A stretch of DNA of 64,000 nt from Ottelia alismoides (GCA_037367405.1 JAZKJV010011400.1:7066501-7130500), one strand, 5' to 3'; positions 33,501-42,773 are shown, counted from the first letter of the stretch. Numbers and translations are program-made. The notes: generated by a model not told the origin, from the letters alone.

Positions 33501-34133
33501 ATGGCTATATCTGTGTTGATTGCAGATGACCATGAGGTAGTCCGTCTGGGGCTGAAGAATCTCTTGCAGGGGACCGAGTGTGAAGTTGTCGCTGAAGCGA
33601 TGACGGGCGAGCAAGCACTCGAACTGGTAGCAACCAAGAAACCCGACTTGATGATTCTCGACGTCCGCATGTCCGGCGGAGATGGACTGTATGTGCTGGG
33701 ACGCGTCAAGCTGGATCGCCCAGACCTGCCGGTGATCTTGCTGTCGACTTACGATAATCCAACCTATGTGGCTCGGGCTGTAGCCCTGGGAGCTTCGGGT
33801 TACGTTCTCAAGAGCGATTCGCGGGAACGCCTGTTGGAGTCAATCGATATTGCCATGCGTGGCGACACGGCCTGGACGCGAGATGAACTGCGTCGCGTTA
33901 CCGGCGCTCTGGCCACTCCACGTTTGCAAACCGATGTCGAAGTTCCGCTGACTCAACGCGAAAGCGAAGTCCTCAAGCAACTGGCCAATGGGTTGACCAA
34001 CAAAGAGATCGCGCTGGCGCTGAGCATCAGTTACGAGACGGTCAAGGAACACGTCCAGCATATCCTGCGCAAGATCGGTGTCTCCGACCGCACGCAAGCT
34101 GCCGTTTGGGCCGTGCGCAAAGGTTTGGTCTGA
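33501..34133 (+). CDS. NarL/FixJ-family response regulator
   Basis: A 210-residue protein. The receiver domain (1-120) has acidic DD at 9-10, the phospho-acceptor D54 in LMILDVRMSGGDG, a conserved Ser in VILLSTYDN and Lys in GYVLKSD. The LuxR-type helix-turn-helix (about 148-205) reads LTQRESEVLKQLANGLTNKE and VKEHVQHILRKIGVSDRTQA. It is an orphan: no histidine kinase is adjacent. Hence its signal is unknown. AAGGG lies about six bases before the ATG. Confidence 0.95.
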   Translation: MAISVLIADDHEVVRLGLKNLLQGTECEVVAEAMTGEQALELVATKKPDLMILDVRMSGGDGLYVLGRVKLDRPDLPVILLSTYDNPTYVARAVALGASGYVLKSDSRERLLESIDIAMRGDTAWTRDELRRVTGALATPRLQTDVEVPLTQRESEVLKQLANGLTNKEIALALSISYETVKEHVQHILRKIGVSDRTQAAVWAVRKGLV

Positions 34134-34186
34134 GCATCCAAGCGACGGGGCGCGAGCCCTGCGGGCGCTAGCGGCTTATGTCTTGG

Positions 34187-34219
34187 GCCGAGCCGATTTC
34201 GATTTCGTGCTCGGCTTTT
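34187..34219 (+). terminator. Intrinsic terminator after the response regulator
   Basis: A perfect seven-base GC stem, GCCGAGC (34187-34193) with GCTCGGC (34209-34215), a 15-base loop and TTTT. It lies 53 bases after the stop codon. Upstream at 34155-34174 is a short palindrome related to the R7 repeat ends. Confidence 0.7.
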
Positions 34220-34460
34220 GACAGCATCTCTATCGGCAAATCATGCCGCAGTGCCGACGCTGGCCGCCAATGTTTAACTGGCTCCCTACTGGCAACAATT
34301 CAAGCGGTAGGGGGCAAGCCCTTGGCACGGCAAAAGATGGACGCTCTCTGGGGGCTCTTCGTAGGCAACTTCGGGTGGCCACCCTGACATCCTGAGGGAG
34401 ATTTTGCTAGGTTAAGACATCCAACACCCAAGAGTCATGTAATTAGAAAGTGGAACCTGG

Positions 34461-35822
34461 ATGGGCAAGGCTACCGATATCGCCATCAAGGACATTACCT
34501 CCGAATCCCGCGCGTTTCTTTATCGCTCGCCCATGAAGTTTGGCGGCCGCGTTGTGGAAGACTGCACCGTGCTGCGGTGTGACGTCTCGGTGACCGTCAG
34601 CGGTTCACGCAAAAAAGTGGTGGGCACTGGCGAGATGACGATGGGCAATGCCTGGGCCTGGCCCAGCAAGATCCCCGCGCCGCTGACGCTCAAACTGCTT
34701 CTGGATCTGGCCGAACGCCTGATTGATCATGCGCGAGCCTTGGCACCCAGCGGTGACCCGCTGCAGATTACTCACTTGCTGGCCAAAGAGCGCGATGCCA
34801 TCGCGGCCGACTTTGCCAAGGAACGCAACCTGACCGAGCCGATTCCCAAACTGGCCGTGATGCTGGCTGCCAGTCCACTGGAGGCGGCCATTCACGATGC
34901 CTTCGGACGGGCTCATGGCAAGAACTCATTTGAATTGATGAACAGTGAGTTCCTCAACCAAGACTTGAGCGCCTATCTGGGCGAGGAATACGTGGGCATG
35001 TACCCCGACAAATTCTTGTCCGCCAAGCCCAAGCCAACCATGCCGCTCTATCACCTGGTCGGAGCTCTCGATCCGCTCAGCGACGATGATTTGCGAAGCC
35101 GCATCAATGATGGCTTGCCCGAGACGCTGGAGCAGTGGCTGACCACCGATGGCATCAGCCATTTGAAGATCAAGCTGGCCGGCAACGATTTGGACTGGGA
35201 CGTTGGCCGGATCATCGAAGTGAACCGAGTCGCCGAAAAAGTTGCGCCCGAACGCAAGTGGCGAGTTTCTTTGGACTTCAATGAACAGTGCCCCAACGAA
35301 GATTATGTCTTGGATCTGATCGAACGCATTGAACGGCTCAGCCGCCCGGCGCTGGATCGCGTGCAGTACATCGAGCAACCCACACCACGTGACTTGACGC
35401 AGCGAACCGAAATGACGGTTCACCGCATCGCGCGGCTGCGGCCGATTGTGATTGATGAGTCGTTAACTGATCTGGAAAGCTTGCGGCTGGCTCGTCAGCG
35501 CGGTTACAGCGGCATTGCCTTGAAGGCTTGCAAGGGGCAATCGGAATGCTTGCTGATGGCTGCCGCAGCTGCTCATCAGCAGATGTTCGTGTGCGTACAA
35601 GACCTCACCTGTGTCGGTGGATCTTTCTTGCATTCGGCCAGTCTGGCTAGTCGTTTACCCACGGTCTCGGCCATCGAAGGCAACGGTCGTCAGTATTGCC
35701 CGGCTGGCAACGAACCTTACATGGCTAGTTACGCTCCTATGTTTCGAGTGCGATACGGAACTATACCCACTCAACTGCTCGATGGCGTTGGCTTAGGCTT
35801 CCAATGGCAACCGCTCAAGTAA
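34461..35822 (+). CDS. Enolase-superfamily enzyme (mandelate racemase/muconate lactonizing type)
   Basis: A 453-residue enzyme with the (beta/alpha)7 barrel signature of the enolase superfamily. LKIKLA carries the K236-x-K238 acid/base pair; the metal ligands lie in LDFNEQ (D272), IEQP (E305) and IDES (D332/E333); a lysine-containing ALKACKG follows (K355/K358). The N-terminal capping domain (RAFLYRSPMKFGGRVVEDCT) is intact. Such enzymes abstract a proton alpha to a carboxylate, with divalent metal. The substrate is unknown; it is likely a sugar acid or similar. It is monocistronic, with a clear leader. Confidence 0.9.
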   Translation: MGKATDIAIKDITSESRAFLYRSPMKFGGRVVEDCTVLRCDVSVTVSGSRKKVVGTGEMTMGNAWAWPSKIPAPLTLKLLLDLAERLIDHARALAPSGDPLQITHLLAKERDAIAADFAKERNLTEPIPKLAVMLAASPLEAAIHDAFGRAHGKNSFELMNSEFLNQDLSAYLGEEYVGMYPDKFLSAKPKPTMPLYHLVGALDPLSDDDLRSRINDGLPETLEQWLTTDGISHLKIKLAGNDLDWDVGRIIEVNRVAEKVAPERKWRVSLDFNEQCPNEDYVLDLIERIERLSRPALDRVQYIEQPTPRDLTQRTEMTVHRIARLRPIVIDESLTDLESLRLARQRGYSGIALKACKGQSECLLMAAAAAHQQMFVCVQDLTCVGGSFLHSASLASRLPTVSAIEGNGRQYCPAGNEPYMASYAPMFRVRYGTIPTQLLDGVGLGFQWQPLK

Positions 35823-35840
35823 AACGCATGCGGGCAGCAC

Positions 35841-35861
35841 GCCGGTTCGTTGCGAGCCGGC
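35841..35861 (+). terminator. Hairpin after the enolase-superfamily gene
   Basis: GCCGGTTCG-TTG-CGAGCCGGC forms a nine-pair stem with one G-T pair, 18 bases after the stop. No T-run follows, so it may be a weak terminator or an RNA-stabilising hairpin. Confidence 0.45.
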
Positions 35862-36001
35862 TTCGCTGGTAGCGCTTGGGCAAACTTCCTGGGAGACGAT
35901 ATGGACAGGATCTCGCGAGCGGACTGGTCTGCCGACTGGCTCAGCGCTGCGAACAGAACAGCTTCGCATGCATCGTCCTCTCGTCGCCATGAGCACCGAA
36001 A

Positions 36002-37219
36002 TTGAATCCCAACTCAACGGATAAGCTGTCTTGGAGCCAATGGAAGTTGGTGCTGCTACTGGCGGCGATCAACTTCACACATATTCTCGACTTTGTCATC
36101 GTCATGCCTTTGGGCGATCGCTTGCGAGAAGAGTTGCTGATCTCACCACAACAATTTGGCTTTATCGTCTCGGCTTATGGCATTGCGGCCATGGTCGCAG
36201 GCATTACAGCCGCCACGGTCATCGATCGGTTTGATCGCAAGTCGGTCATGCTGGCCAGTTTTGCGGGCTTCACGGCCACGACCGTTTATTGTGGCCTGGC
36301 ACCCAACTATACGCATCTCTTGTTGGCTCGCTCGCTGGCCGGCGCTTGTGGCGGGGTGGTGGCCTCAGGCATTATGGCCTTTATCGGCGATACGATTCCT
36401 CATCACTTGCGAGGTCGAGCGCTAGGAGCGGTGACTTCATCGTTTGCCGTGGCATCGGTCTTGGGATTGCCTATTGGATTGTGGTTGGCCGAAGGCTTTA
36501 ATCACTTCAGTGCCCCATTCTTGGCCATTGCGGGTTTGGGTGTGCTGGTATGGTTGATCGCGGCCCTGTTTCTGCCTTCACTGCGCGGACACATGGACCG
36601 ACAGGATCGGCCTCACCCGCTGACCGAGTTTGTTTCGGTCATTCAAAATGCCAACCACCAGATCTCGTTCGCCTTCATGTTGTGCATGGTACTGGCGACC
36701 TTCATGATCGCTCCTTACATCGCGACCTACTTCGAAGCCAATTGTGGGTTTGATCGCTCGTCGTTGCCCTGGCTGTACGCCGTCGGTGGGATCAGTTCGC
36801 TGGTGTTTATGAATATCAGCGGCTGGATGACGGATCGCATTGGCGCCTGGCCGGTCTTTTTGTTCTGCGCCGGCACGGCAGTGATCATGAGCATCGTCAT
36901 TACCAGTTTGCCCGTGGTCTCGGCGATGACAGCGATCGCAGCGGCCACCCTGTTCATGACTTTTGCCTCCAGTCGTGTGGTGCCAGCCCAAACCATGATG
37001 ATCCGGGCCGCCCACCCGCAGATGCGCGGCGCTTTCATGAGTATCAATACGGCCGTTTCGCACCTGGCGACCGGTGTCGGACCGATCATCTCCGGCTCGA
37101 TCATCGGCGAACGATTTCGTGGTGGTCCGCTGACGCATTATTGGATGGTAGGCCTGATTGCCGCCGCGTTCGGATTGGTCGCGATGACGCTGTCGATCAA
37201 GCTGCACCGAATCAAATAG
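36002..37219 (+). CDS. MFS transporter
   Basis: A 405-residue major facilitator with twelve hydrophobic segments. Motif A-like sequence DRFDRKSVML follows the second helix, and the central loop is at residues about 195-215 (RGHMDRQDRPHPLTEF). It is similar in layout to drug/sugar efflux MFS proteins (LDFVIVMPLGDRLREEL is typical of the AraJ/DHA1-like branch). The start is odd: the frame opens with TTG at 36002, while an ATG at 35989 reads MSTEIESQLNG and hits a stop one frame away, so an alternative start or a frameshift in the leader is possible. Confidence 0.88.
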   Translation: MNPNSTDKLSWSQWKLVLLLAAINFTHILDFVIVMPLGDRLREELLISPQQFGFIVSAYGIAAMVAGITAATVIDRFDRKSVMLASFAGFTATTVYCGLAPNYTHLLLARSLAGACGGVVASGIMAFIGDTIPHHLRGRALGAVTSSFAVASVLGLPIGLWLAEGFNHFSAPFLAIAGLGVLVWLIAALFLPSLRGHMDRQDRPHPLTEFVSVIQNANHQISFAFMLCMVLATFMIAPYIATYFEANCGFDRSSLPWLYAVGGISSLVFMNISGWMTDRIGAWPVFLFCAGTAVIMSIVITSLPVVSAMTAIAAATLFMTFASSRVVPAQTMMIRAAHPQMRGAFMSINTAVSHLATGVGPIISGSIIGERFRGGPLTHYWMVGLIAAAFGLVAMTLSIKLHRIK

Positions 37220-37302
37220 GTCGCCTCGCCTGCGGGTGGCGGCAGATGTGGCCTCGGTTTTGTCTCCCTGCGTTTTCGTGAGCAGCGAGTTACAATACTG
37301 CC

Positions 37303-38892
37303 ATGAGACTGATTCTATTTCTACTCGCCATGGCCTCGCTGGCCGTCCCAGCGGTCGCCCATCCCGTGTCGCTCAGTTCGGCCATCGCTGACGTGCGCGC
37401 CGATCGGATCGAGGTCGATATCGAAATCATGCTGGAAGATCTGGTGCTGTATCACCAGCTCGCAGCCGATGGCCAAAACAATTACTCGGCCGAGGCGCTG
37501 AAAGAGGCAGCAGACAAGCATCGCCAATTCTTGCTCGACTACTTTACAGTGCTGGACGGCGATGGCCAACGTCTGCTCGGTACGGTCGAATCGGTCACGA
37601 CCGATCAAATCAATGCCGCCTTGATCGCCCAGCCGGAGTTGATGCGGCGAACGATCAACTTCAAATTGCGTTACCCGCTGATCGCTCGTCCCAAGTTCCT
37701 GACCTTTTACCAGACCTTCGGTGGACCACGGGCAGCCCTGCCTGCCGTTATGGATTTGCATATCTTACGCGATGGCAGTTTCGGAGAACCGGGCACTCAA
37801 CTAGCCCATGGTCGGCCCCATACGGTGCAATTGGACTGGACTGAACGCGCCGCAGGTAAACGTATCTCACTAGCCGAACTTCGCCAGCAGCGCAAGGCTC
37901 AATTGAAAGAGCGGCTGGGTATCGCCAGCTACACCGGCCTGTTCTCTTTTCTGTACATCAATCGATTCGAAGTTCGTCATGAAGTACTGATTCCTTTTCT
38001 GACGCTCGACCAGTGGCTCAAATTGCCACGCCAGGATTCAGACTTTATCGAGGTGGCTGAACAACAAGCGGCCCGGGACGCGATCGAACAATTTGTGCAG
38101 CAACATCAACAGGTAACCATCAATGGCCAGGCCGTTGAGGCGAAGGTGGAACGCGTCAACTTCTTCGGACTGGACATGAACGATTTTGCGCTCAACGCCG
38201 AAGCTCGCAAGATGAACGTCGCGCAAGTCCGCGTGGGTGTCATCGTCTCTTACCCAGCCCCAGAGTCACCGAGGGAAGTCACGCTGAAATGGAGTGCGTA
38301 CAACCAGTATGCGCAATTGATGAGTTCGGTAGTCCTGGTCGGCCACGAGGCCCCCGTGCAACATTTGTTCGAACAACTCGATGATACCTATCGCTGGACG
38401 GGCAACCTGGTCGATGTGCAGACGCAACCTGTCGCCAGCGCTGGCCCAATCCAGAACGACGCAGCGGGCAAGAAGTCGATCGAGCAGCTCTTGTTGAATG
38501 TCTACCGCGCTTTCGATTTGCGTCAGGATGAACAAGTCTATGATGCGCTCGCTCAATCGGTGGAGGGACCGCTGCTGCGCGACGTTTATCTGGGTGTGAA
38601 ACGTTCATTGGTCATGGCCGAGCAGGGGGGCTCGCTGGCTCACGTTGATAAACTATCGGTTGAAGATCTCCAGCCGATTGCCAATGGCCAGCCCGACACT
38701 TTAACTGCGACCTGGCAAGCCACGAGTGTCACCGAGCATTGGGGACACGTACACACGCGCACCAGTCAATACCGTGGCCGATTGACCTTGGTGACAGTTG
38801 AGGGAACGTGGAAACTGGCCAGGTTTCAATTGTTGGATGAGAAACGCATTAAGTTCGAAACGAGCATCCGCGGCTATGATTCGAATCCGTGA
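37303..38892 (+). CDS. Periplasmic hypothetical protein, first gene of ABC operon
   Basis: A 529-residue protein with a clear signal peptide (ILFLLAMASLAVPAVA). The mature part begins HPVSLSSAIADVRADRIEVD and contains beta-rich sequence that I cannot assign (VDIEIMLEDLVLYHQLA, INGQAVEAKVERVNFFGLD, VTLKWSAYNQYAQLMSSVVL), ending in a domain with LTATWQATSVTEHWGHVHTR. It overlaps the ABC ATPase gene by 17 bases, so it is probably the periplasmic partner of that transporter. Confidence 0.7.
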   Translation: MRLILFLLAMASLAVPAVAHPVSLSSAIADVRADRIEVDIEIMLEDLVLYHQLAADGQNNYSAEALKEAADKHRQFLLDYFTVLDGDGQRLLGTVESVTTDQINAALIAQPELMRRTINFKLRYPLIARPKFLTFYQTFGGPRAALPAVMDLHILRDGSFGEPGTQLAHGRPHTVQLDWTERAAGKRISLAELRQQRKAQLKERLGIASYTGLFSFLYINRFEVRHEVLIPFLTLDQWLKLPRQDSDFIEVAEQQAARDAIEQFVQQHQQVTINGQAVEAKVERVNFFGLDMNDFALNAEARKMNVAQVRVGVIVSYPAPESPREVTLKWSAYNQYAQLMSSVVLVGHEAPVQHLFEQLDDTYRWTGNLVDVQTQPVASAGPIQNDAAGKKSIEQLLLNVYRAFDLRQDEQVYDALAQSVEGPLLRDVYLGVKRSLVMAEQGGSLAHVDKLSVEDLQPIANGQPDTLTATWQATSVTEHWGHVHTRTSQYRGRLTLVTVEGTWKLARFQLLDEKRIKFETSIRGYDSNP

Positions 38893-39520
38893 CTTGCAAT
38901 TGACCTACGCGAGCGGTTTCCAGTTGCGCGTGGATCAACTGGATGTGCAGCCCGGTGAGAAAGTGGCGATCGTCGGTCCGAGCGGTTCGGGTAAATCGAC
39001 CCTGCTCAAACTTCTGGCAGGCGTGTTGCTGCCCGATGGTGGTTCGATTGAGTCGCATGGTGTATCAGTGCAAGGCTTGTCATCGACGGCTCGTCGCAGG
39101 TGGCGAGCCCGCTCGATTGGCTTCGTTTTTCAAGAGTTCGAGCTGCTGGAATACCTGACTGCGGCTGAGAACATTCTATTGCCGTTCCGCCTTGGCCTGA
39201 CATCGGCGCGCGACTTCAAGTCACGCTTGCATGACCTCGCTGCGGCCGTTGCCATCACGTCCAAGCTCGACCGGCGCCCTGGTCAATTATCGCAGGGCGA
39301 ACGTCAGCGAGTGGCCTTGTGCCGTGCCTTGATAACTCAACCCGGAATCGTGCTGGCCGATGAACCGACCGGCAGTCTCGATCCAGTGGCAGCCCAAGAG
39401 GCTGTGAACCTGCTGGTCGACCAGGTCAGTCGGCTTGGGAGTATCTTGATCGCCGTGACACATGATCATTCGCTGCTGACGCGTTTCGATCGCATCATTC
39501 AGCTACCGCTGGAGCCATGA
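38876..39520 (+). CDS. ABC transporter ATP-binding protein (LolD/MacB-like)
   Basis: A 214-residue ATPase with Walker A GPSGSGKST, a Q-loop FVFQEFELLEY, signature LSQGERQRVALCRAL, Walker B IVLADEPTGSLDP and an H-loop VTHDH. The short length and the sequence style place it in the LolD/MacB/FtsE group that drives FtsX-type permeases. The start is inside the preceding gene's 3' end, and the stop overlaps the permease start (ATGA), so the three genes are one translationally coupled unit. Confidence 0.92.
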   Translation: MIRIRDLQLTYASGFQLRVDQLDVQPGEKVAIVGPSGSGKSTLLKLLAGVLLPDGGSIESHGVSVQGLSSTARRRWRARSIGFVFQEFELLEYLTAAENILLPFRLGLTSARDFKSRLHDLAAAVAITSKLDRRPGQLSQGERQRVALCRALITQPGIVLADEPTGSLDPVAAQEAVNLLVDQVSRLGSILIAVTHDHSLLTRFDRIIQLPLEP

Positions 39521-40740
39521 TGGTTGGATGCTGCGTATTGGCGATTCGGTATCTGACTTACTACTGGGCTCGCTCGTGCATTCTGTTGGCCGCGATAACG
39601 GTTACGCTGTGCTTGCCACTGGCCACCGGCTGGATCATTGAGCGCTTCGAACGTGAGTCGATGGCTCGTGCCAGCGAGACACCAGTGGTAATCGGAACCA
39701 AAGGCAGCCAATTCGGACTGGTGATGCACGCTTTGTATTTTCGCGGCGAGGCTCCCGAGGAGATTCCACAGTCGCAACTGTCTCGCATTAGCAAAAACGC
39801 TGGCATCCTGGCCATACCGCTGCATTGCAGATTCAAAGCTAGAGGTTACAGCGTCGTCGGCAGTAACGATGATTACTTGAGATTGCGCAAGTTGAACCTG
39901 GATACTGGGCAATCGCTGGAGCGCTTAGGTGACTGTCTGCTGGGAGCCAACGTGGCGCGAGATCTGGGTTTGCAACCTGGTGAGCGACTGGTGACCGACC
40001 CGCTCAACATGTTTGACTTGTCCGGTCCAGCGCCATTGAGCTTGAGGGTGCGCGGCTGGCTGGCGCCCACCGGCGGCGCCGATGACGACGTAGTGCACTG
40101 CAGCATCCAAACATGCTGGGTCATCGCGGGGCTGGGCCATGGTCACTCATTGCCCAATAAGCCCGCGACCGAGAGCTCGGACAAGCAGCCCAGTGCAGCT
40201 GCTAATTCAGCCCCAGAGCCACAATCGGACGAGTCTCATTTGCATTCAGCCAGTCGCGAGAATCTGCCGCAGTATTCCGAAGTGACCGACGATAACCTTC
40301 GCAGTTTTCACTTTCACGGCTCTCAAGAGAAGTATCCCTTGACTGCCATCATCGCGATTCCCGAATCAGAGCGCGCCGGTACCTTACTGTTGGGTAAGTT
40401 CTTGAATCCTGACGAAAAGTATCAAGCCATTCGGCCCGTTGATATCGTTTCCGAGTTGCTGCAAATGGTGGCACAAGTACGGCGACTGATCGATGGCCTG
40501 GTGTTGATCTTGGGGCTGGCCACAGCGCTGTTAGTGATCCTGGTACTGTGGCTGTCACTGAAACTGCGTCAACGCGAACTTCAAACCTTGGTACTTCTTG
40601 GCACCAGTCGTGCAACGATCGTGACCATCGTCTCGCTGGAAATCGTCACCGTAATGGTAATCAGCGCTGGCCTGGCACTTTTGCTGTCCAGCGCCATCGC
40701 TTATAGTTCCCGTTGGTTGATTTACTGGCTGATCGTTTAG
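39517..40740 (+). CDS. ABC transporter permease, FtsX/MacB-like
   Basis: A 407-residue permease with one N-terminal helix (about 16-38, CILLAAITVTLCLPLATGWI), a periplasmic domain of about 270 residues containing a Ser/Ala-rich insert (about 218-248), and C-terminal helices (about 325-352, LVLILGLATALLVILVLWLS, and 370-400). This is the MacB/LolC-like layout, though only two clear C-terminal helices are visible instead of three. Together with the two preceding genes it should move a lipid, lipoprotein or peptide across or out of the inner membrane. Its stop codon directly abuts an R2-like sequence. Confidence 0.8.
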   Translation: MMVGCCVLAIRYLTYYWARSCILLAAITVTLCLPLATGWIIERFERESMARASETPVVIGTKGSQFGLVMHALYFRGEAPEEIPQSQLSRISKNAGILAIPLHCRFKARGYSVVGSNDDYLRLRKLNLDTGQSLERLGDCLLGANVARDLGLQPGERLVTDPLNMFDLSGPAPLSLRVRGWLAPTGGADDDVVHCSIQTCWVIAGLGHGHSLPNKPATESSDKQPSAAANSAPEPQSDESHLHSASRENLPQYSEVTDDNLRSFHFHGSQEKYPLTAIIAIPESERAGTLLLGKFLNPDEKYQAIRPVDIVSELLQMVAQVRRLIDGLVLILGLATALLVILVLWLSLKLRQRELQTLVLLGTSRATIVTIVSLEIVTVMVISAGLALLLSSAIAYSSRWLIYWLIV

Positions 40741-40857
40741 TTGGAAAACGCCACGTAGCCACCGCCTGCCAGACGGTGGACCAGCCACGTAGCCACCGCC
40801 TGCCAGACGGTGGACGGGAAAGGTAACGCTTTCCACCATCTGGCGATGGTGGCTACG
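40741..40857. repeat. R2 remnant followed by an R1 repeat with a duplicated half
   Basis: Right after the stop comes TTGGAAAACGCCAC (the start of R2). Then the R1 half CGTAGCCACCGCCTGCCAGA...CGGTGGAC appears twice, 34 bases apart, followed by the opposing half TTTCCACCATCTGGCGATGG ending GGCTACG. An R3-like end (GGCTGCGCCGGGAGAGGTGG) follows at 40867-40886. Confidence 0.85.
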
Positions 40858-40935
40858 AAGAGAGTCGGCTGCGCCGGGAGAGGTGGCAGAACGCACTTTT
40901 GGTTTGAGTCGCCTAGCGCGATTGTGGAGACAAGC

Positions 40936-41589
40936 ATGCATGCCTTATTTGCAAACTCGACTGTTAAGTGGCTGGCAATGAGCCTTTGGCTCTGGTGTGT
41001 CATGGCCTGGGCGTCAGGGCCAGTCATGGCTGGAAAATACAATCCGTCAGTCAACATCGGCGATCAAGTGCCTGACTGGCGAGATCTGCCGGGCGTGGAT
41101 GACCAGCGCCATTCGTTGTCAGACTACAGCAAGTATCCGGTCGTTGTGGTCGTGTTTACTTGCAACAGTTGCCCATATGCTGTGGATTACGAAAATCGAA
41201 TCAATCAACTGGCCCAGCGATACTCGGGAGCCGATTCGCCTGTGGCGGTCGTAGCTATCAACGTGAATAAGGTCGAAGCTGATCTGATGCCCGCAATGAA
41301 GAAACGCGCCGAGGAACGCAAGTTCGTCTTTCCCTATTTGTTTGATGAAACGCAGCAGATTGCCAAAGGCTTTGGAGCGGTTCGCACGCCCGAATTCTTT
41401 GTGCTCGACAAGGAGCGGCGCATCACTTATATGGGCGCGATGGATGACAATACAAAAGAAGACCAGGTGAAGACCCACTACTTGCAAGCTGCGATTGACG
41501 ACACGCTGAAGGGCAAGCCCGTGGCTACGGCGGAAACACCGCCTGTCGGATGCGCCATTCGCTATGTGAAAGAACGCCGCAAACAATAA
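40936..41589 (+). CDS. Exported thioredoxin-like protein
   Basis: A 217-residue protein with a signal peptide (AMSLWLWCVMAWASGPVMA) and a redoxin/AhpC-TSA-like thioredoxin fold: NIGDQVPDWRDLPGVDDQRH, VVVVFTCNSCPYAVDYENRI with a CxxC active site, AVVAINVNKVE, and the cis-Pro region VRTPEFFVLDKERRITYMG. It should act as a periplasmic thiol-disulfide oxidoreductase or thiol peroxidase. The ATG at 40936 has GGAG six bases upstream; the longer open frame runs through repeat DNA. It is flanked on both sides by nearly identical R1 repeats. Confidence 0.88.
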   Translation: MHALFANSTVKWLAMSLWLWCVMAWASGPVMAGKYNPSVNIGDQVPDWRDLPGVDDQRHSLSDYSKYPVVVVVFTCNSCPYAVDYENRINQLAQRYSGADSPVAVVAINVNKVEADLMPAMKKRAEERKFVFPYLFDETQQIAKGFGAVRTPEFFVLDKERRITYMGAMDDNTKEDQVKTHYLQAAIDDTLKGKPVATAETPPVGCAIRYVKERRKQ

Positions 41590-41704
41590 CTGGACAGCGC
41601 TACATGGCATGCTACGTAGCCACCGTCGCCAGACGGTGGAGGCGAAAGGTAACGCTTTCCACCATCTGGCGATGGTGGCTACGAAGAGAGTCGGTGGCTA
41701 CGAA
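41590..41704. repeat. R2 remnant and R1 paired-hairpin repeat
   Basis: The stop TAA is followed at once by CTGGACAGCGCTACATGGCA (R2-like). R1 then runs from 41615 (CGTAGCCACCGTCGCCAGAC) to GGTGGCTACGAA at 41675-41685, with an extra GGTGGCTACGAA at 41693. It is nearly identical to the copy 860 bases upstream. Confidence 0.85.
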
Positions 41705-41745
41705 TGTTTGGGCGTTGAGATATTTTGAAGGATCTGAGCAACGAT

Positions 41746-42642
41746 ATGAGTTCAACTGTTAAAGGCTTTGGCGATCGACTGGCTGAAGCGGTAGCCAAGA
41801 AGCAATCAACTGTTTGCGTAGGACTGGACCCGCGCTGGCAAAATCTGCCGGCAGTCATCAAGGACTCTGTGGCGGCGAGCGATTGGCCAGCTGTGGCCGA
41901 ACGTACCAAGGTCTATTGCTGTGAAGTGTTAGATGCAGTTGCGGACCTGGTGCCGATCGTCAAACCTCAAGTGGCCTTCTTTGAACAACTCGGTCCACAT
42001 GGCATGCACTGCCTGGCGGAGGTCATCGACAAGGCTCGACAACTGGGGTTGCTGGTTCTGATCGACGCCAAACGCGGTGATATTGGCTCGACTGCGGAAG
42101 GGTATGCCGAGGCTTGGTTGGGTAGCGACAGCCCATGGCGCGGTGATGCGCTGACAGTGAACCCATACCTCGGAGATGATACCTTGCAGCCCTTCTTCGA
42201 GCGGGCGCGGACCACGGGCAGCGGAATCTTCGTGCTCGTCAAGACATCCAATCCTGGCAGCAGCTTTCTGCAAGACTTGCCATGCGTGGAAGGCCGCATC
42301 TACGATCGCGTGGCCAACGTCGTGCAGAGCTGGGCGGTGGAAACGGCTGGTCAGTCAGGCTACGGACTGGTCGGGGCCGTAACCGGGGCTACTTACCCGC
42401 AAGAGCTGAGCGACCTGCGGTCCAAGATGCCGGCGGCCTGGCTGCTGATTCCCGGTTATGGCGCTCAAGGCGGTGGTGCGGCGGAAGTGCGCGGTGGTTA
42501 CGACAGCCACGGCTCAGGGGCGATCGTCAATAGCTCGCGAGGCATCATATTTGCCTATGGAAAGCCGGAAAATGCCGGTTTGAACTGGCAAAATGCAGTG
42601 CGTGAGGCAGCGCAGGCGATGCGAGCTGACCTGCGGTTTTGA
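41746..42642 (+). CDS. pyrF: Orotidine 5'-phosphate decarboxylase (type 2)
   Basis: A 298-residue enzyme that converts OMP to UMP, the last step of pyrimidine synthesis. The N-terminal strand TVCVGLDPRW and the catalytic motif LIDAKRGDIGSTAEGYAEA (D107, K109, D112) are intact, as are the phosphate-binding LIPGYGAQGGG and GAIVNSSRGIIFAYG. Length and motif wording fit the type 2 branch (mycobacterial-like, about 280-300 residues), not the shorter E. coli type. The ATG at 41746 was preferred over TTG 41725. No other pyrimidine gene is adjacent. Confidence 0.95.
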   Translation: MSSTVKGFGDRLAEAVAKKQSTVCVGLDPRWQNLPAVIKDSVAASDWPAVAERTKVYCCEVLDAVADLVPIVKPQVAFFEQLGPHGMHCLAEVIDKARQLGLLVLIDAKRGDIGSTAEGYAEAWLGSDSPWRGDALTVNPYLGDDTLQPFFERARTTGSGIFVLVKTSNPGSSFLQDLPCVEGRIYDRVANVVQSWAVETAGQSGYGLVGAVTGATYPQELSDLRSKMPAAWLLIPGYGAQGGGAAEVRGGYDSHGSGAIVNSSRGIIFAYGKPENAGLNWQNAVREAAQAMRADLRF

Positions 42643-42773
42643 GGATGAGAACTCTCTTGACGTTCATTGCTCGCATTAACTATTCTACCGCCAGCACCAA
42701 TCAAACGGCTCGCCGGCCTGGCCGTCGGTCAGCCCACGTCAATTGAAACATTTGCCGATCAAGGACGATCGAG

